Positions 12,201 to 22,729 of a stretch of DNA of 64,000 nucleotides are shown here, one piece after another (the first letter of the stretch is position 1; each line of letters opens with the position of its first letter). The stretch lies in assembly GCF_000002995.4 (NCBI RefSeq), contig NW_025062477.1, positions 10,140,649-10,204,648 on the forward strand. The letters are read 5' to 3'. A model generated the notes under the pieces. It was not told the DNA's origin and searched no databases. It saw only the letters and a program-made list of their open reading frames with translations. The stretch comes from Brugia malayi. Its lineage: Eukaryota > Nematoda > Chromadorea > Rhabditida > Onchocercidae. The translations under genes were made by a program, and so were the position numbers.

Positions 12201-15200
12201 AGAAAAAAAACAAAAATAAAAATTTAAATCTTAAATTTATAATAATATATAAAATTTGAAATTTGCAAGAAAAAAAACAAAAATAAAAATATTACCACCA
12301 AAATGAAAAGCAAAATTTCGATTTAAATCAACTCCTTTGCAATAACGTTTTTCACCATTTTCCCATTCATAATTTATTGTTGATCCGCGACTTTTGCGCC
12401 ATAATCGAACCTATCAAATAACAATTAAAAACTAGAATTTATTTCTTTTATTTTTTTTTTCTTTGTTTATTTTATTTTTTTTTTTTCATTCTTTACACAC
12501 AAATTTAATTTTAATTTTAAACACATCCATTTATTTTATTTTTTCTGTCATCGCATGAATTCAATCAAAAATTATTGTTTTATAAATTAAAAGACAAAAA
12601 AAAAATTTCTTTGTTTTAATAAATTTCAGAAATAATTAAAATAATTAAAAATTAAAGATAAAATTTGAAAAAAAAATTTTAAATTTTAGTAAAATTATAC
12701 GATATATTTATCAAAATTATCTAATTTTTGCATTAATTCCAGTTTTTTTCTTTCTTTTTTTTTTTGCTCTTTTTTTTTTTTTTTTTGTCCATTGTGATGC
12801 AATCCGGTTGATATACAATTAAACTGTATCCGGTTGACATACAATTAAACAGATTGAATTAATCAAATTGTATTGAATTTATTTTGTTGACAAGGAAAGC
12901 AAATAAAAAACAAATAAAAAATTTAATAGTAATTATTTTTTCTCATTCCGATAATTAAATATGCAAAATTTACGGATGGATCATTTGGTTTTGTTTGTGT
13001 ATATTCATAGCCATCCGGATTTAAGCATGGATAGATGTAAATATCCAACAATCTCAAATATTCTCCTATTTTTGAATTTGAATTATAATCGATAATTAAC
13101 TGAAAAAAAAAAAGAAATTTGCTAATGTCAAATAGATTTTGTTATAATTTTGCATTATGAAATTTAAATTTTTTTGAAATTTTAATTTTATTCTTTGATT
13201 TAAATTTATTATTCTTTGATATATGTTTTTCTTTTTTTTTTTATTTTTAAGTCATTTATTTTTCATTTTTAATTTCTTTTTTTTTGTTTTTTTCTTAATG
13301 AAATTTTTAAATTATAAAATAAAAAAAATTGTTGCTAAAATATGGTTAATATATGATCGTAATAAGAATTGTTGATAAAATAATTATTACATATAAATTT
13401 TGGTTAATTAAGAAAACCTAAAATAGAATAATAATTATTTCTTAAAAAAGCGTAATATTAATTGTTTAAACTGAAAAATTAATTAAATTAAAAAGAAAAT
13501 TTTTTTAAACAAAAAAAAAAAGGATTTAATAAAAATACTTGTTGAATTAAATACAATGCTGTATGAATAGCTACCCATTCTCTGGCATGTATACCGGCAT
13601 CTAACCAAATAACCGGTTTTGAGGTAACATTTTTGGTACCAAGCTTAAAAATTATATCAATTTGAAATAAAAATAATTTTATTTATTTTAATTTTATTTC
13701 ATTTTAAATTTTAAAAAATTTTAACTTTTTAATTTTTTTTTTGTTTTTCTAATATTTTTTCTTTGGTTTTCGTTTATCTTATTAAACTGACTAACCATAT
13801 TATTTATTAAAAAAAAAAAAAAAAAAAATTGAAAATAAAACAAACAAACAAATAAATAAATAAGTAATTAATAAATAAATAAACAAAATTGTATTTCAAA
13901 ATATAACTACAAAATTTAGTAGAGTATTATTAAAATTTATTGTTTACATAACAAGTATAATAGAAAGTAATTATCATAAACATATTTAAATTTTATTAGT
14001 TAAATTAATAGTAATAATAATAACAATAATAAAATTATAATTTTGATACAAAATTAATTATTCAATTAATAATGCAATGATATTTGAAATTTAATGCCTT
14101 CAAATTAAATTATAATAAAATTATAATTTTGATACAAAATTAATTATTCAATTAATAATGCAATGATATTTGAAATTTAATACTTTCAAATTAAATTACA
14201 CCTTAACACCATAAATAATTCGTTCTTCAGCTGTTGTACCAATACTTTTAACTGTCACAATATTATCATATCGTTGCTCTAAATTTTTCAACCATCGAAC
14301 GATACTATCGTAGGAATTATATTTGCCAAGAAAAATATTTGAATTTCTATTATTGTCATCCCAAAATCGTCTTTCTCTATTATTATCGAATAGCAAATTT
14401 CGTTGTCGTTTCATTTCTTTTTTATTTTTTAAATATCTAAATTAATTTATTACAACAATTATTCATAGCTATTTAATTTTCTTATTTTTTAAATATCTAA
14501 ATTAATTTATTACAACAATTATTCATAGCTATTTAATATTCTTTTTTTTTAAATATCTAAATTAATTTATTACAACAATTATTCATAGCTATTTAATTTT
14601 CTTTTTTTTTTTTTAATTTCTTACTTTAAAATAGAAAAAGTAAAGTTTGAATTGGTTAAAATTCAAAGAATGCAAAACGAAAAAAAAAAATTTCTTTTTA
14701 TTTGCTTTCAAACTTACTTTGTTATTTATAAAATAATAAATAATATATCACTGAAAAAAAGTGTTTAATTGATGAAATTTAAAATTTTGAAGCATAGAAT
14801 AACATTTAAAACCGAAATAATTACAGAAAATTTATTAAATTATAAAAAGAAAAAATAAAATTACATAACATTGAATAATATTAGATTATAATTTGAGAAA
14901 AAAAAAATTTTTTTTCAAAAAAAAAGAACAAAAATGATAGAATTGATTTTAAATAAATTCAAAAATATATTTATGAAAATTAAATGCTTAGCTTATTATT
15001 AAATTTGATAAAATTTTTTAAAACTGATAAGCTTACTGTGCAAAATCATTGATTTCAATATGATAAGAAATTGATTTTTCATTTAATAACCGATCAAATT
15101 TTTTCATAAAACCTGGATTAATCATAACATGAATAGTTTCATTAATTCTTGTTGGTGGTTTCCAAAAATCTGCCTGAAATTTTGAGCTAAAAAAAAAAAA

Positions 15201-16010
15201 AAATTTTCCTACTTTTATAGTTTCTTCAATTTGAATTTCAAATATTTATTTTGCAGTTGTAAACAAACATAATAGAAAAATTTTATTAAACCATTTTTTT
15301 TTTTTATAATTACAAATTATATTATTTTTAAATGTAAAATTTTTAAAAAAATTTTCTTTTCTTTTTTTTCTTAATTGCATTTGATTACTTTTTTATTTAT
15401 CATTTAAAATTTTATTTTTCACATTTATCATTTACTATTGTTTGTTTATTAGATTTTATCATTTTAAAATGAAACAAACTGTCAAATGAATAAAATATAA
15501 AAAACAAAAAAGTGAAAAAAAATTTTTATACCATTTTATCATCGTTAAGATATAATGCTGACAAAAATTGAATTTGTTCAATATTAAGAGGAGTAATTCG
15601 AAGAATAGTATAATTTCTAAATAATAAATTAAATTATTTTTAAAGTAGCAAAAGAAAAAAGAAAAAAATGGGCAAATACTAAATAAAATTAAAATTTTAA
15701 AAGAAAAAAAAATTATTTTTTCAATTTTATATCATATTATATATGATCAATAATAATTGATAGATATTAAAGTATTATTTTTGATAATTTTATTTATGAT
15801 AAAAATTATCAATAAATATTATCAGTTGTAGTAATATCAATTTTCATTTATAATAAACTATGAAATATGATAAATTATGATTTTAAATTATAATTATCAA
15901 ATTAGTATAATTCAATGAAACCTTTCAATTCCACCTGCGACAAAAGCGCTTTTCTCTGCCGCTACTAATATAAGAAGAATTGAAGAGAGAATTATCATAA
16001 CTTTATGCAT
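9204..16010 (-). CDS. Secreted M14A zinc metallocarboxypeptidase (12 exons, complete)
   Basis: Exons: 15922-16010, 15532-15616, 15037-15173, 14202-14436, 13539-13643, 12974-13099, 12296-12410, 10910-10982, 10314-10446, 10115-10199, 9556-9645, 9204-9322. All phases agree and give 463 aa. It should remove C-terminal residues from peptides outside the cell. A hydrophobic signal peptide (MHKVMIILSSILLILVAA) starts the protein. An activation propeptide follows to about residue 100-130, with a basic RERR site before the mature domain. Zinc ligands and catalytic residues match the carboxypeptidase A family: HAREW (His201, Glu204), LHTYSQ (His342), DLNRNF (Asn289, Arg290 for the substrate carboxylate), VIYAFSGG (Tyr395) and the catalytic Glu in TIELRP (Glu418). 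The residue equivalent to position 255 of bovine CPA is Ser, neither the Ile of CPA nor the Asp of CPB, so specificity is uncertain. Start chosen because the ATG directly precedes the signal peptide. Many introns are AT-rich and two carry minisatellites. Confidence 0.95.
11696..12290. repeat. Intronic minisatellite, about 65-bp unit, 9 copies
   Basis: Units contain TTTAAATCTTAAATTTGTAA, TAATATATAAAATTTGAAAT and TTGCAAGAAAAAACAAAAAT. Starts such as 11701, 11765, 11830 and 11896 give a period of 64-66 bases, varying with the A-run lengths. The array lies in intron 7 of the carboxypeptidase gene (minus strand) and runs up to within a few bases of the GTAATA donor of exon 7 (12295-12290). Confidence 0.95.
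12800..12851. repeat. Two-copy 27-bp direct repeat in an intron
   Basis: ATCCGGTTGATATACAATTA and ATCCGGTTGACATACAATTA lie head to tail, differing at one position. They lie in carboxypeptidase intron 6. The CCGG content stands out from the AT-rich surroundings. Confidence 0.8.
14020..14190. repeat. Two-copy tandem duplication of about 80 bp in an intron
   Basis: A segment containing AAAATTATAATTTTGATACA and ATTCAATTAATAATGCAATG occurs at about 14027-14103 and again at 14110-14188. The two copies are nearly identical, so this is a recent duplication. It ends just downstream of the exon 4 donor of the minus-strand carboxypeptidase gene. Confidence 0.9.
14425..14604. repeat. 60-bp tandem triplication spanning a splice acceptor
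   Basis: Three nearly identical 60-base units start at about 14425, 14485 and 14545, each with AAATATCTAAATTAATTTAT. On the minus strand each unit carries the same AATTTAG|ATATTT acceptor. Only the copy at 14437-14438 gives an exon 4 in frame. Using the copy at 14497 would add 60 bases but brings a TAG into frame. Confidence 0.93.
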
Positions 16011-18899
16011 AAATATGTTTATTTATTGATGTGATAACAACAGTGATAACATCAATAGTAAATAAAAATAACTGAAAAAGAAATTTTCTTTTAGAAATTA
16101 GGCATTGATATGAAAAAGTATTGCATAATTTGATAATTAACAAAAGAAAATATATAATTAAATTTTTTTTTTTTTTTGATAATTTTGTTTTTTTTCTTTG
16201 TTTTATCAAATTATGAGAAAATTATCATTAAATCACTGATAAAATCAATTTTTTCTTTAGCATAGAATGAAAAAAAATCTTAATGAAAATATTTTTTTGC
16301 TGAAAGATAAAAATGTTAAATTTAAAATTTAAAACAATTAGTATTGTCAGTTTAATTTTTATTCCTTATTTTTTCATTAGAAAAAACAAAGTTTAAAAAT
16401 ATATCGCAAAAGTAATTAATTTATATTAATTCAAATTAATTATAAATTAATATTCAATTACATATGTAATTATTTGCATGCGAAATTGTTAACATTTATT
16501 GATAAAATAAAAGTAAAATTTAAACTGTTCAAAAATAAGTCAATGAAATATTAGCCATAAAGGAAAAAACAATAATATATAAATATTTGAAATCAAATAT
16601 AAAAATTTTATTTTATTTTTTATTTTCATTTGTTAGAAAAAAAATTTTTTGATGCAATAATTATTTTTGTTTTACATTCATAATATAATTTTTTTGCTTT
16701 AAAAATTTCGGAAAATATTTATTTCTGAAATTGTAGTGGAACAATATAATTGAAATTGGAAAAAAAAATAGCAATTATTGAAATTAACTATTAAATTTTA
16801 ATCGTGTAAAAATTTTTTTGTTAAATTCATAAAATAAAATTATCAAAAAACGAATAAAAAAGATTAAATTTTACTCCTATTTAGTTGAAATTGCATATCA
16901 ATAATATTAAATAACAAATTTCAATGCTTTATTTTTCCTTTTTAAATATATCAAAAATATGATTGGAAAATATTGACATTAATAAATTCAATCTTTTAAT
17001 AATTTTATTAGTAATTAAATTATATAATACTTAAATGTACTCAATTAATATATCAATTATATACATATATATGAGAAAAAATATGAAAATTTTGTGAAAA
17101 AAAAAAGAAAGAAAAAAGTAAAGAAAGAGTAATGTTTGAAATGATGTAAAGTAGATAATAAATTAGAAATAAAAATGAAAAGAATTTCGTTTTTTTTTTT
17201 TCCTTTCTTTTAAATTTGTTTTTTTTTTTTCTTCTTTCTTTTTTTGTTTCTTCATTTATTGATGAAAGAAGAAAAGATTGAATTAAAATTAATTTCCTAC
17301 TGCATCACTACTTTCCAGTTCTGAATGTCATTGTTTGTTTGATAATTTCCTATCAATGCAATTTATGGATTGTTATTTCTTTATCATATCATTACTTCTA
17401 TATATTCATGTATATATATTTGTTATTCTTTCGTTTCATTTCATATTACAAAGTTAAAAAAAAAAAAAAAAAATGAAAACAAAAAGGAAGAAAAAAAGAA
17501 AAATTGGAAATGAATAAGTAAAAAAAAATTATTAAATAAAATTATAATTTTTATCAATTTATAATTTTATAATTCAATTTAGCTGTAAATTTATTTTATG
17601 CAAATAATTATATCAATTATTGTTATAATTATTGATACATGATAATTTTGACAGATATTTCTATTATCATTATTAATATTATTATTAATTATAATTATCA
17701 ATTATTATTATTAATTATAATTCATCAGATATTTTATGAATAATGAATTTAAATGAATTAAATTAAAGAAAAATAATTGTTCTAATTGATTTTAATTGTT
17801 TTAATCATTATTAATCATTGTTTTTCTTTTTTTTTTTTATTATTATTATAGTACTTAATAAAGTTAGCAATTTCTGTTTTATCAGTACTTTAAAAATGTT
17901 TAAAACGAGTAATTATCATTAGTGAAATTTATTATTGATAAATTAATGATTAATTTGCTTGTTTAGGAATATCGTTTTTGTTGTTTTCTGCTAATTTACT
18001 TATCTCACTAATTGTTACTTTGTATTATTTGGTGATAACAATACTCAATAGTGATGCTCAATACTAATTTATTTAATTTCAAATTTAAAAAATAAGAAAA
18101 TTGTAAACAAAAAAGGAGCAAAAAATAGGAAATGATAGTATATATGATAATAAGTATAAAATCATTAATTAATTAATTATATTTATTTCACCCACTGATA
18201 ATAAGCAAATTTCAGTTCGGTATAATAATTAGAAATATTACTTAATATTAGAGCAATATTTTCTTTTCTAATAATTCGAATAATATAACACAATTAAAAC
18301 AATGTTTTTTTTTTTCTTCTTCGATAATATAATTGCTTATATTGTTGTAATAAAGTTATTTTTTAAAAAAAAGTTAAAAAATTAAAGAAAAAAAAAATCA
18401 TTTTATGAAAATTTGTCTGTTAAATAAATTCAATTAGAAAAAGTTTAAAATTTAAATAAAAAAAAAAAAAGTTTCATTTCTGCTAAGAAAATTTGTTTGT
18501 TCAATATGTATTAAAATATGAAAATATCATTTCCAATTTCTTGCATCTCTTTCATTTACAATTTTTTTGCTTTTTAAATTTTAAAATTTAAATAAATTGA
18601 TAGTTTTGATGAAATAAGCGTTATTAGATTTTGCGAAGAAAAAAAAAAAATTTATGAAATGATTGAAAAATTTTTCATTACATTATGAAAGGATTTTTGA
18701 GAGAAAATTTTGTGCAAATATTTAGAAAAATTACCGAAAAAAAGAAATACTATAGTTTGAATACAAACTTAAAATATTATAAATACTTTGTTGCTTTATC
18801 GCAACTCAAAAAAAGTAAATTAACTACTTTTGAGTTGCAATATAAAACAAGAGTCTAACAATGAAAGTTTGCAACAGATAAATTTTAAAATCTTTTTCC
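16011..18899. other. AT-rich spacer between divergent genes
   Basis: Contains the upstream region of the carboxypeptidase gene on one side and of guanylate kinase on the other. It is mostly poly-A/T and ATTATT tracts with no exon signals. Promoters are expected near each end but no specific element can be named. Confidence 0.6.
18801..18838. repeat. Inverted repeat (hairpin) upstream of guanylate kinase
   Basis: GCAACTCAAAA (18801-18811) and TTTTGAGTTGC (18828-18838) are exact reverse complements with a 16-base spacer. It lies about 200 bases before the first guanylate kinase exon, at the edge of the less AT-rich island. It could be a structured regulatory element or a small-RNA hairpin. Confidence 0.75.
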
Positions 18900-19029
18900 C
18901 AGTTCGTTACGTTTACACGTACGGCAGCGTAAGTTACGTGTCTTATGCTTATCATGAATTTTCCTTTTTCCCAATGCTGTAGGTGCAATCAATTAGTACT
19001 GCCATTGTAGCGATAAGTGTGTTGTTGAA
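18900..19029 (+). promoter_or_regulatory. Probable promoter and trans-splice acceptor of guanylate kinase
   Basis: Base composition changes abruptly: CpG-containing words such as CGTTACG, CACGTACGGCAGCG and TACGTG appear. A pyrimidine-rich TTTTCCTTTTTCCC tract followed by AATGCTGTAG (acceptor at 18981-18982) lies 47 bases before the first candidate ATG. This is compatible with spliced-leader trans-splicing, which is common in nematodes. The promoter role is inferred from position and composition only. Confidence 0.4.
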
Positions 19030-21832
19030 ATGATCGATAAAGAGAAGTTCACGTACGTCATTTTACGAAAGTGTTTCGCCACGTCAACTAATTCTACTTC
19101 AACGGCAGGTATTTATTGCATCTGTCGTGTATGCATTGTCATATGAAGTTTAACCAGTTTGAGAAAAAATTTGATTATTTTTAGAAAAGATTTTACTTTT
19201 TATTAAGAAGTAATTATGTTTATTCCATGATAAATAATTAGTGTTCTTCATTTCTTTACTCTCATTCTTATCAGACATAATGATGGAAAATAAAGCAAAG
19301 AAATATTTCAGTTTTTTATTATTGAATGAAAATTTTTGTCTTCAAAAAGAAAAAAAAAATGAAATTCACAATAAAATCTTTTAAATGTAATGCATAAAGT
19401 AAGAGAAGTGCAATTTAATACATTTCGAAAGAGAATACTAGAAGCAGTCTTAAATCGGATAATTTTCTTATGTATGTATCTCTCTTGCTTATTTAATGCT
19501 TATTGGGTGATTTTTTTTTTAACTTTTTAACCTTAGTCTTTTTTATGTTTTTTAAGTTTTTCGTCAGTTAGTTTGAATTTGAATCGAATAAGATATCATT
19601 CTTGTATGTATTCTATTAGCTTGATTAATAATTGTTTACATGCAGGAATTTATCCGATAAATATGGAAAAACCTGTTAATGGTTTATATGCGTGCATTAG
19701 CTATTAATTCTGCAAATGACAAATTAATTGATTGTAGTCCGGAATGATATAAACTTCTATGATGGCATCCAACTGATCACATTGAGAATGGCAAACGACT
19801 AGCACACTCAATCATTTATCATCCAAAGCTTTCTTTGCGTTCCAGCAATGTTTTCTTTGGATCATCATCAGATTTTCTCTCATACACTGCACTATTTTTG
19901 AAGTTAATTATTGCCTTATTTATGCTTTTCTGGGAATTAAGTGAGTAAACAAAACATGTTATTCTGATTATTTGATCATTTAGTCAAATTTTACTTTCGG
20001 GTTATGCATTTTTTAGGTATGTGTAGAAATTTCATGTTTACTTTTTTTTTCATCTTAATTTTATAATTTGAATATGATGCGAAAACTTTGTTTAGATTAC
20101 ATATATTTGGGGCAATCCAAGATATGAATGTTGCACTGAGTAGAAAAGTTTTTTGGTGTTATTAGACAATGAATGATACAATGTATGGATTAATATAAGA
20201 AATGTAATTTGATGTGATATCCCTTCCTTATATGTTCGTTTTTAAATTTAGGATTGTGGTGCAGGATGAAGCCTATTGTAATATCAGGTCCATCAGGTGG
20301 AGGTAAAAGTACCATTATTACTAGAGCAATGCAAGCATATCCGAATGCGTTTGCATTTGCTGTTTCACGTAAGCAGTCTTAACCTGCTTGTTTATATATT
20401 ATTTAAGCCTATAATAAACGATACAGGGTGCAAAATTTTGTAATAAAAATTTTAGTAGGCAGATTATTATTTTCTTTTCGAATTTTTTTTTTCTTGTGCT
20501 GTTATATTAACATGGAAGAAAAAGTTATTTTAGATACGACACGAAAACCACGACCTGGAGAGATTGATGGGAAAAATTATTGGTTTATAACCGAGAAAAA
20601 ATTTAACGAAATGATCAAAGATAATGAATTTCTGGAGTATGCAACTTTTGGTGGCAATATCTACGGAACATCGTATGTTTCCTTTTATTGAGGAATTTTC
20701 TTCGTCATTCTTATTAAATTGTTAGCATTTCTTTTGCTGGATAGAGCACATATGATCAGATGATAGTGTTTGTGTAATCTATTATGAGATTTCAAATGGT
20801 ATCATTCAAGTTGAAAAAGATAAATGTATTTTAGGAAAAAAGCATTGGAAGATATATCGAAAGCAGGGTGTATATGCATCTTAGATGTGGAGCTACAGGG
20901 TGTCCGTACTATACACAAATGTGGATTAGATGCAAAATATATTCTGATCAGAGCGCCAAGTTTGGAAATATTGGTTGCTTATATAATTCTCTTCTGTTAT
21001 CATTACTTGCTGCTGTAAAGCAACACATAGTTAAAAGAGTTACTGCTTGTCTTGATATAAATAATATCAAAATTAGTTTGATATAAGGTTTCTAGACTTA
21101 TAAGACGGTAATACGTTGATGTTAAATCGGAAAAGATAGTTAACTCTGCGTTTATAAACAGATTAATTTCTGCTCTGCGTTTATAAACAGAACGGATTAA
21201 AGTAATTCTCTCATCCTAATATTCAGTGATGCACTTGGTGAGATCTTGAAACGTAGGATTTACTCTCATTTCAACTCCTTGGGCTAGTAAAAATAAAATA
21301 GCGTTATCTTAATTTTTTTCTTTGATAACTTGTTGGATTTAGGCGGAAAACGGATTTTGCATAATCTTACTGCTATGGTTTACTTCAAAATTTTGATTCT
21401 CATCTTAAAAGCAGAGGATTTGATTTGACGTGGAAAACCAATTTTACACTTTTAAAAAAATTTGATGTTAGTTTTGCTTGTTCATTTCAGGAACAGCGCT
21501 TGCGTGCTCGTGAGACAGAAACCGAAGAATCGTTGAAAAAACGCATGAAACATGCAGAAGACGATTTAAATGCTGGTCCCTATAATTTTTCTCTATTTCC
21601 TTATTTCAAAATTTGTGTGTTAACTTTGTGCAGGATTCTTCTCAAATGAAAATATCAAACAATTCATTCATATAGTGACGTTTAATCTGAGTTTGATTTG
21701 ATTTTAGTGGATGCCGAGCCGACTTTATTTGATTTTGTGATAGTAAACGACGATTTCGAACGAGCCTATAATGATTTTTTAACAGCAATTAAAGAGGAGT
21801 TGAGCGAATTTATGTCTCAAAGGACGAAATAA
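19030..21832 (+). CDS. Guanylate kinase, with possible mitochondrial presequence exon
   Basis: Converts GMP (and dGMP) to GDP with ATP. Core exons: 20252-20368, 20534-20672, 20835-20973, 21491-21575, 21708-21832. From the ATG at 20266 they give 196 aa, the usual length. Family motifs are the P-loop SGPSGGGKST, the GMP-binding HTTRKPRPGE, YGTS, ILDVELQGV, the lid APSLEIL-EQRL with RETETEESL, and the C-terminal VIVNDD. An upstream exon 19030-19108 (ATG at 19030, reading MIDKEK..LRKCFATSTNST) ends in a phase that joins exactly to 20252. This gives 227 aa with a basic, hydroxylated N-terminus that looks like a mitochondrial presequence. A third option starts in the 19646-19940 segment at ATG 19922 (MLFWELRLWCR extension). 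The kinase identity is certain; which starts are used is not. Confidence 0.93.
19646..19940 (+). other. Possible alternative or poison exon in the guanylate kinase leader
   Basis: Bounded by a TTTACATGCAG acceptor and a strong GTGAGT donor (19941). If joined to the 19030-19108 exon it reads GIYPINMEKPVNGLYACISY and then TAA at 19705-19707, giving only a 46-aa product. In another frame it is open for about 59 codons (19763-19940) and splices in phase into the kinase, with an ATG at 19922. Its composition is less AT-rich than introns nearby. The likeliest reading is an alternative first exon or leader that lets the cytosolic start be used. Confidence 0.4.
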
Positions 21833-22640
21833 AAGAAGTGATGAAACATTATTATTACTGTTTTTGGTTAGAAAAATGATTGAATTGATCAAGTTGATCC
21901 CCTGTTTGTGTTTATTTCTTCGTTTGTTTTACATAAGTTTCACAGTCTTCAATCTGTTTATTTATTTATTATAATAACTTATTATGAAGTCGTTTAGCAT
22001 ATTTTTGTTTTAAATCATGTACCACATAGTAACATGGTATATTTTCCACTTTTTTTGTTTTAAGTCACATATTGTAGTGTTTCGGATAGATATGCATTAT
22101 ATATCGATGCTAGATAAAAATTAGTTGCTTGTATTATTCCTTTTAAAGTTAGCAGAAGTCAATAAAATTCGAAGCAGTTCTGTCCATTGTTGTGATGTTT
22201 GAAGAGATTCATACTTTTTTTTTCCTTTTGTTTGACAAGATTTGCATGTTCCAACTAATGAAGTGATATATCAGGAAATCATTTGCAGTTCTTGAGATAT
22301 CAAAAATTCGGAAAAGTACTGAGCATTTTGAATAGAATATTTTTGAATATTTTGAATAATGAAGTTGAGGGAGCAGAAGGATTGTTATGGAATGAGAAGT
22401 GGTAAGAGAAGAAGTGATAAATAGAATAAATTAAAATGTTAATAAAATTTATTAACAATTTGATATGTGGAACTTGCGGCAGAATGCATATCTTATTTGT
22501 AGGGACTCTATATTGTTTACTGTTTATCAATCCTTTGACCTGATTTAGAACTTGTACAAGCATTATCCTCAAATAATATCCGGGAGGAAATTTCGGTATA
22601 AGCTCAATTAACAGTTCATCAACTTTATTTTTACTTTTCC
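21833..22640 (+). other. Intercistronic region between guanylate kinase and TFB1M
   Basis: Contains the guanylate kinase 3' UTR, with an AATAAA-type signal at about 22160 (GTCAATAAAATTCG). ORFs on either strand here have no splice support. Confidence 0.6.
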
Positions 22641-22642
22641 AG
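22641..22642 (+). promoter_or_regulatory. Candidate trans-splice acceptor of the TFB1M mRNA
   Basis: TATTTTTACTTTTCCAG is a strong acceptor with no matching upstream donor in an open frame. It sits 88 bases before the TFB1M ATG, fitting spliced-leader addition to a downstream gene in an operon. Confidence 0.45.
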
Positions 22643-22667
22643 ATATTGCTTAGCGAATTGAGATTAG

Positions 22668-22706
22668 ATGGGTGGTGCGGATGACGAGACTTATTTCAAT
22701 TTTTAA
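22668..22706 (+). other. Upstream ORF in the TFB1M leader
   Basis: An ATG at 22668 opens a 12-codon frame (MGGADDETYFNF) closed by TAA before the TFB1M start at 22730. A second out-of-frame ATG at 22681 overlaps the TFB1M start. If the leader begins at 22643 these would reduce or regulate TFB1M translation. Confidence 0.4.
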
Positions 22707-22729
22707 AAGAATCAATTTGGAAATTTACT

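Noticed and set aside
19735..19770. TGA codons read as selenocysteine or as mitochondrial Trp (nuclear mitochondrial insert)
   Set aside because: No SECIS-like element was seen and the peptide matches no mitochondrial protein I recognise; C-rich codons do not fit nematode mtDNA.
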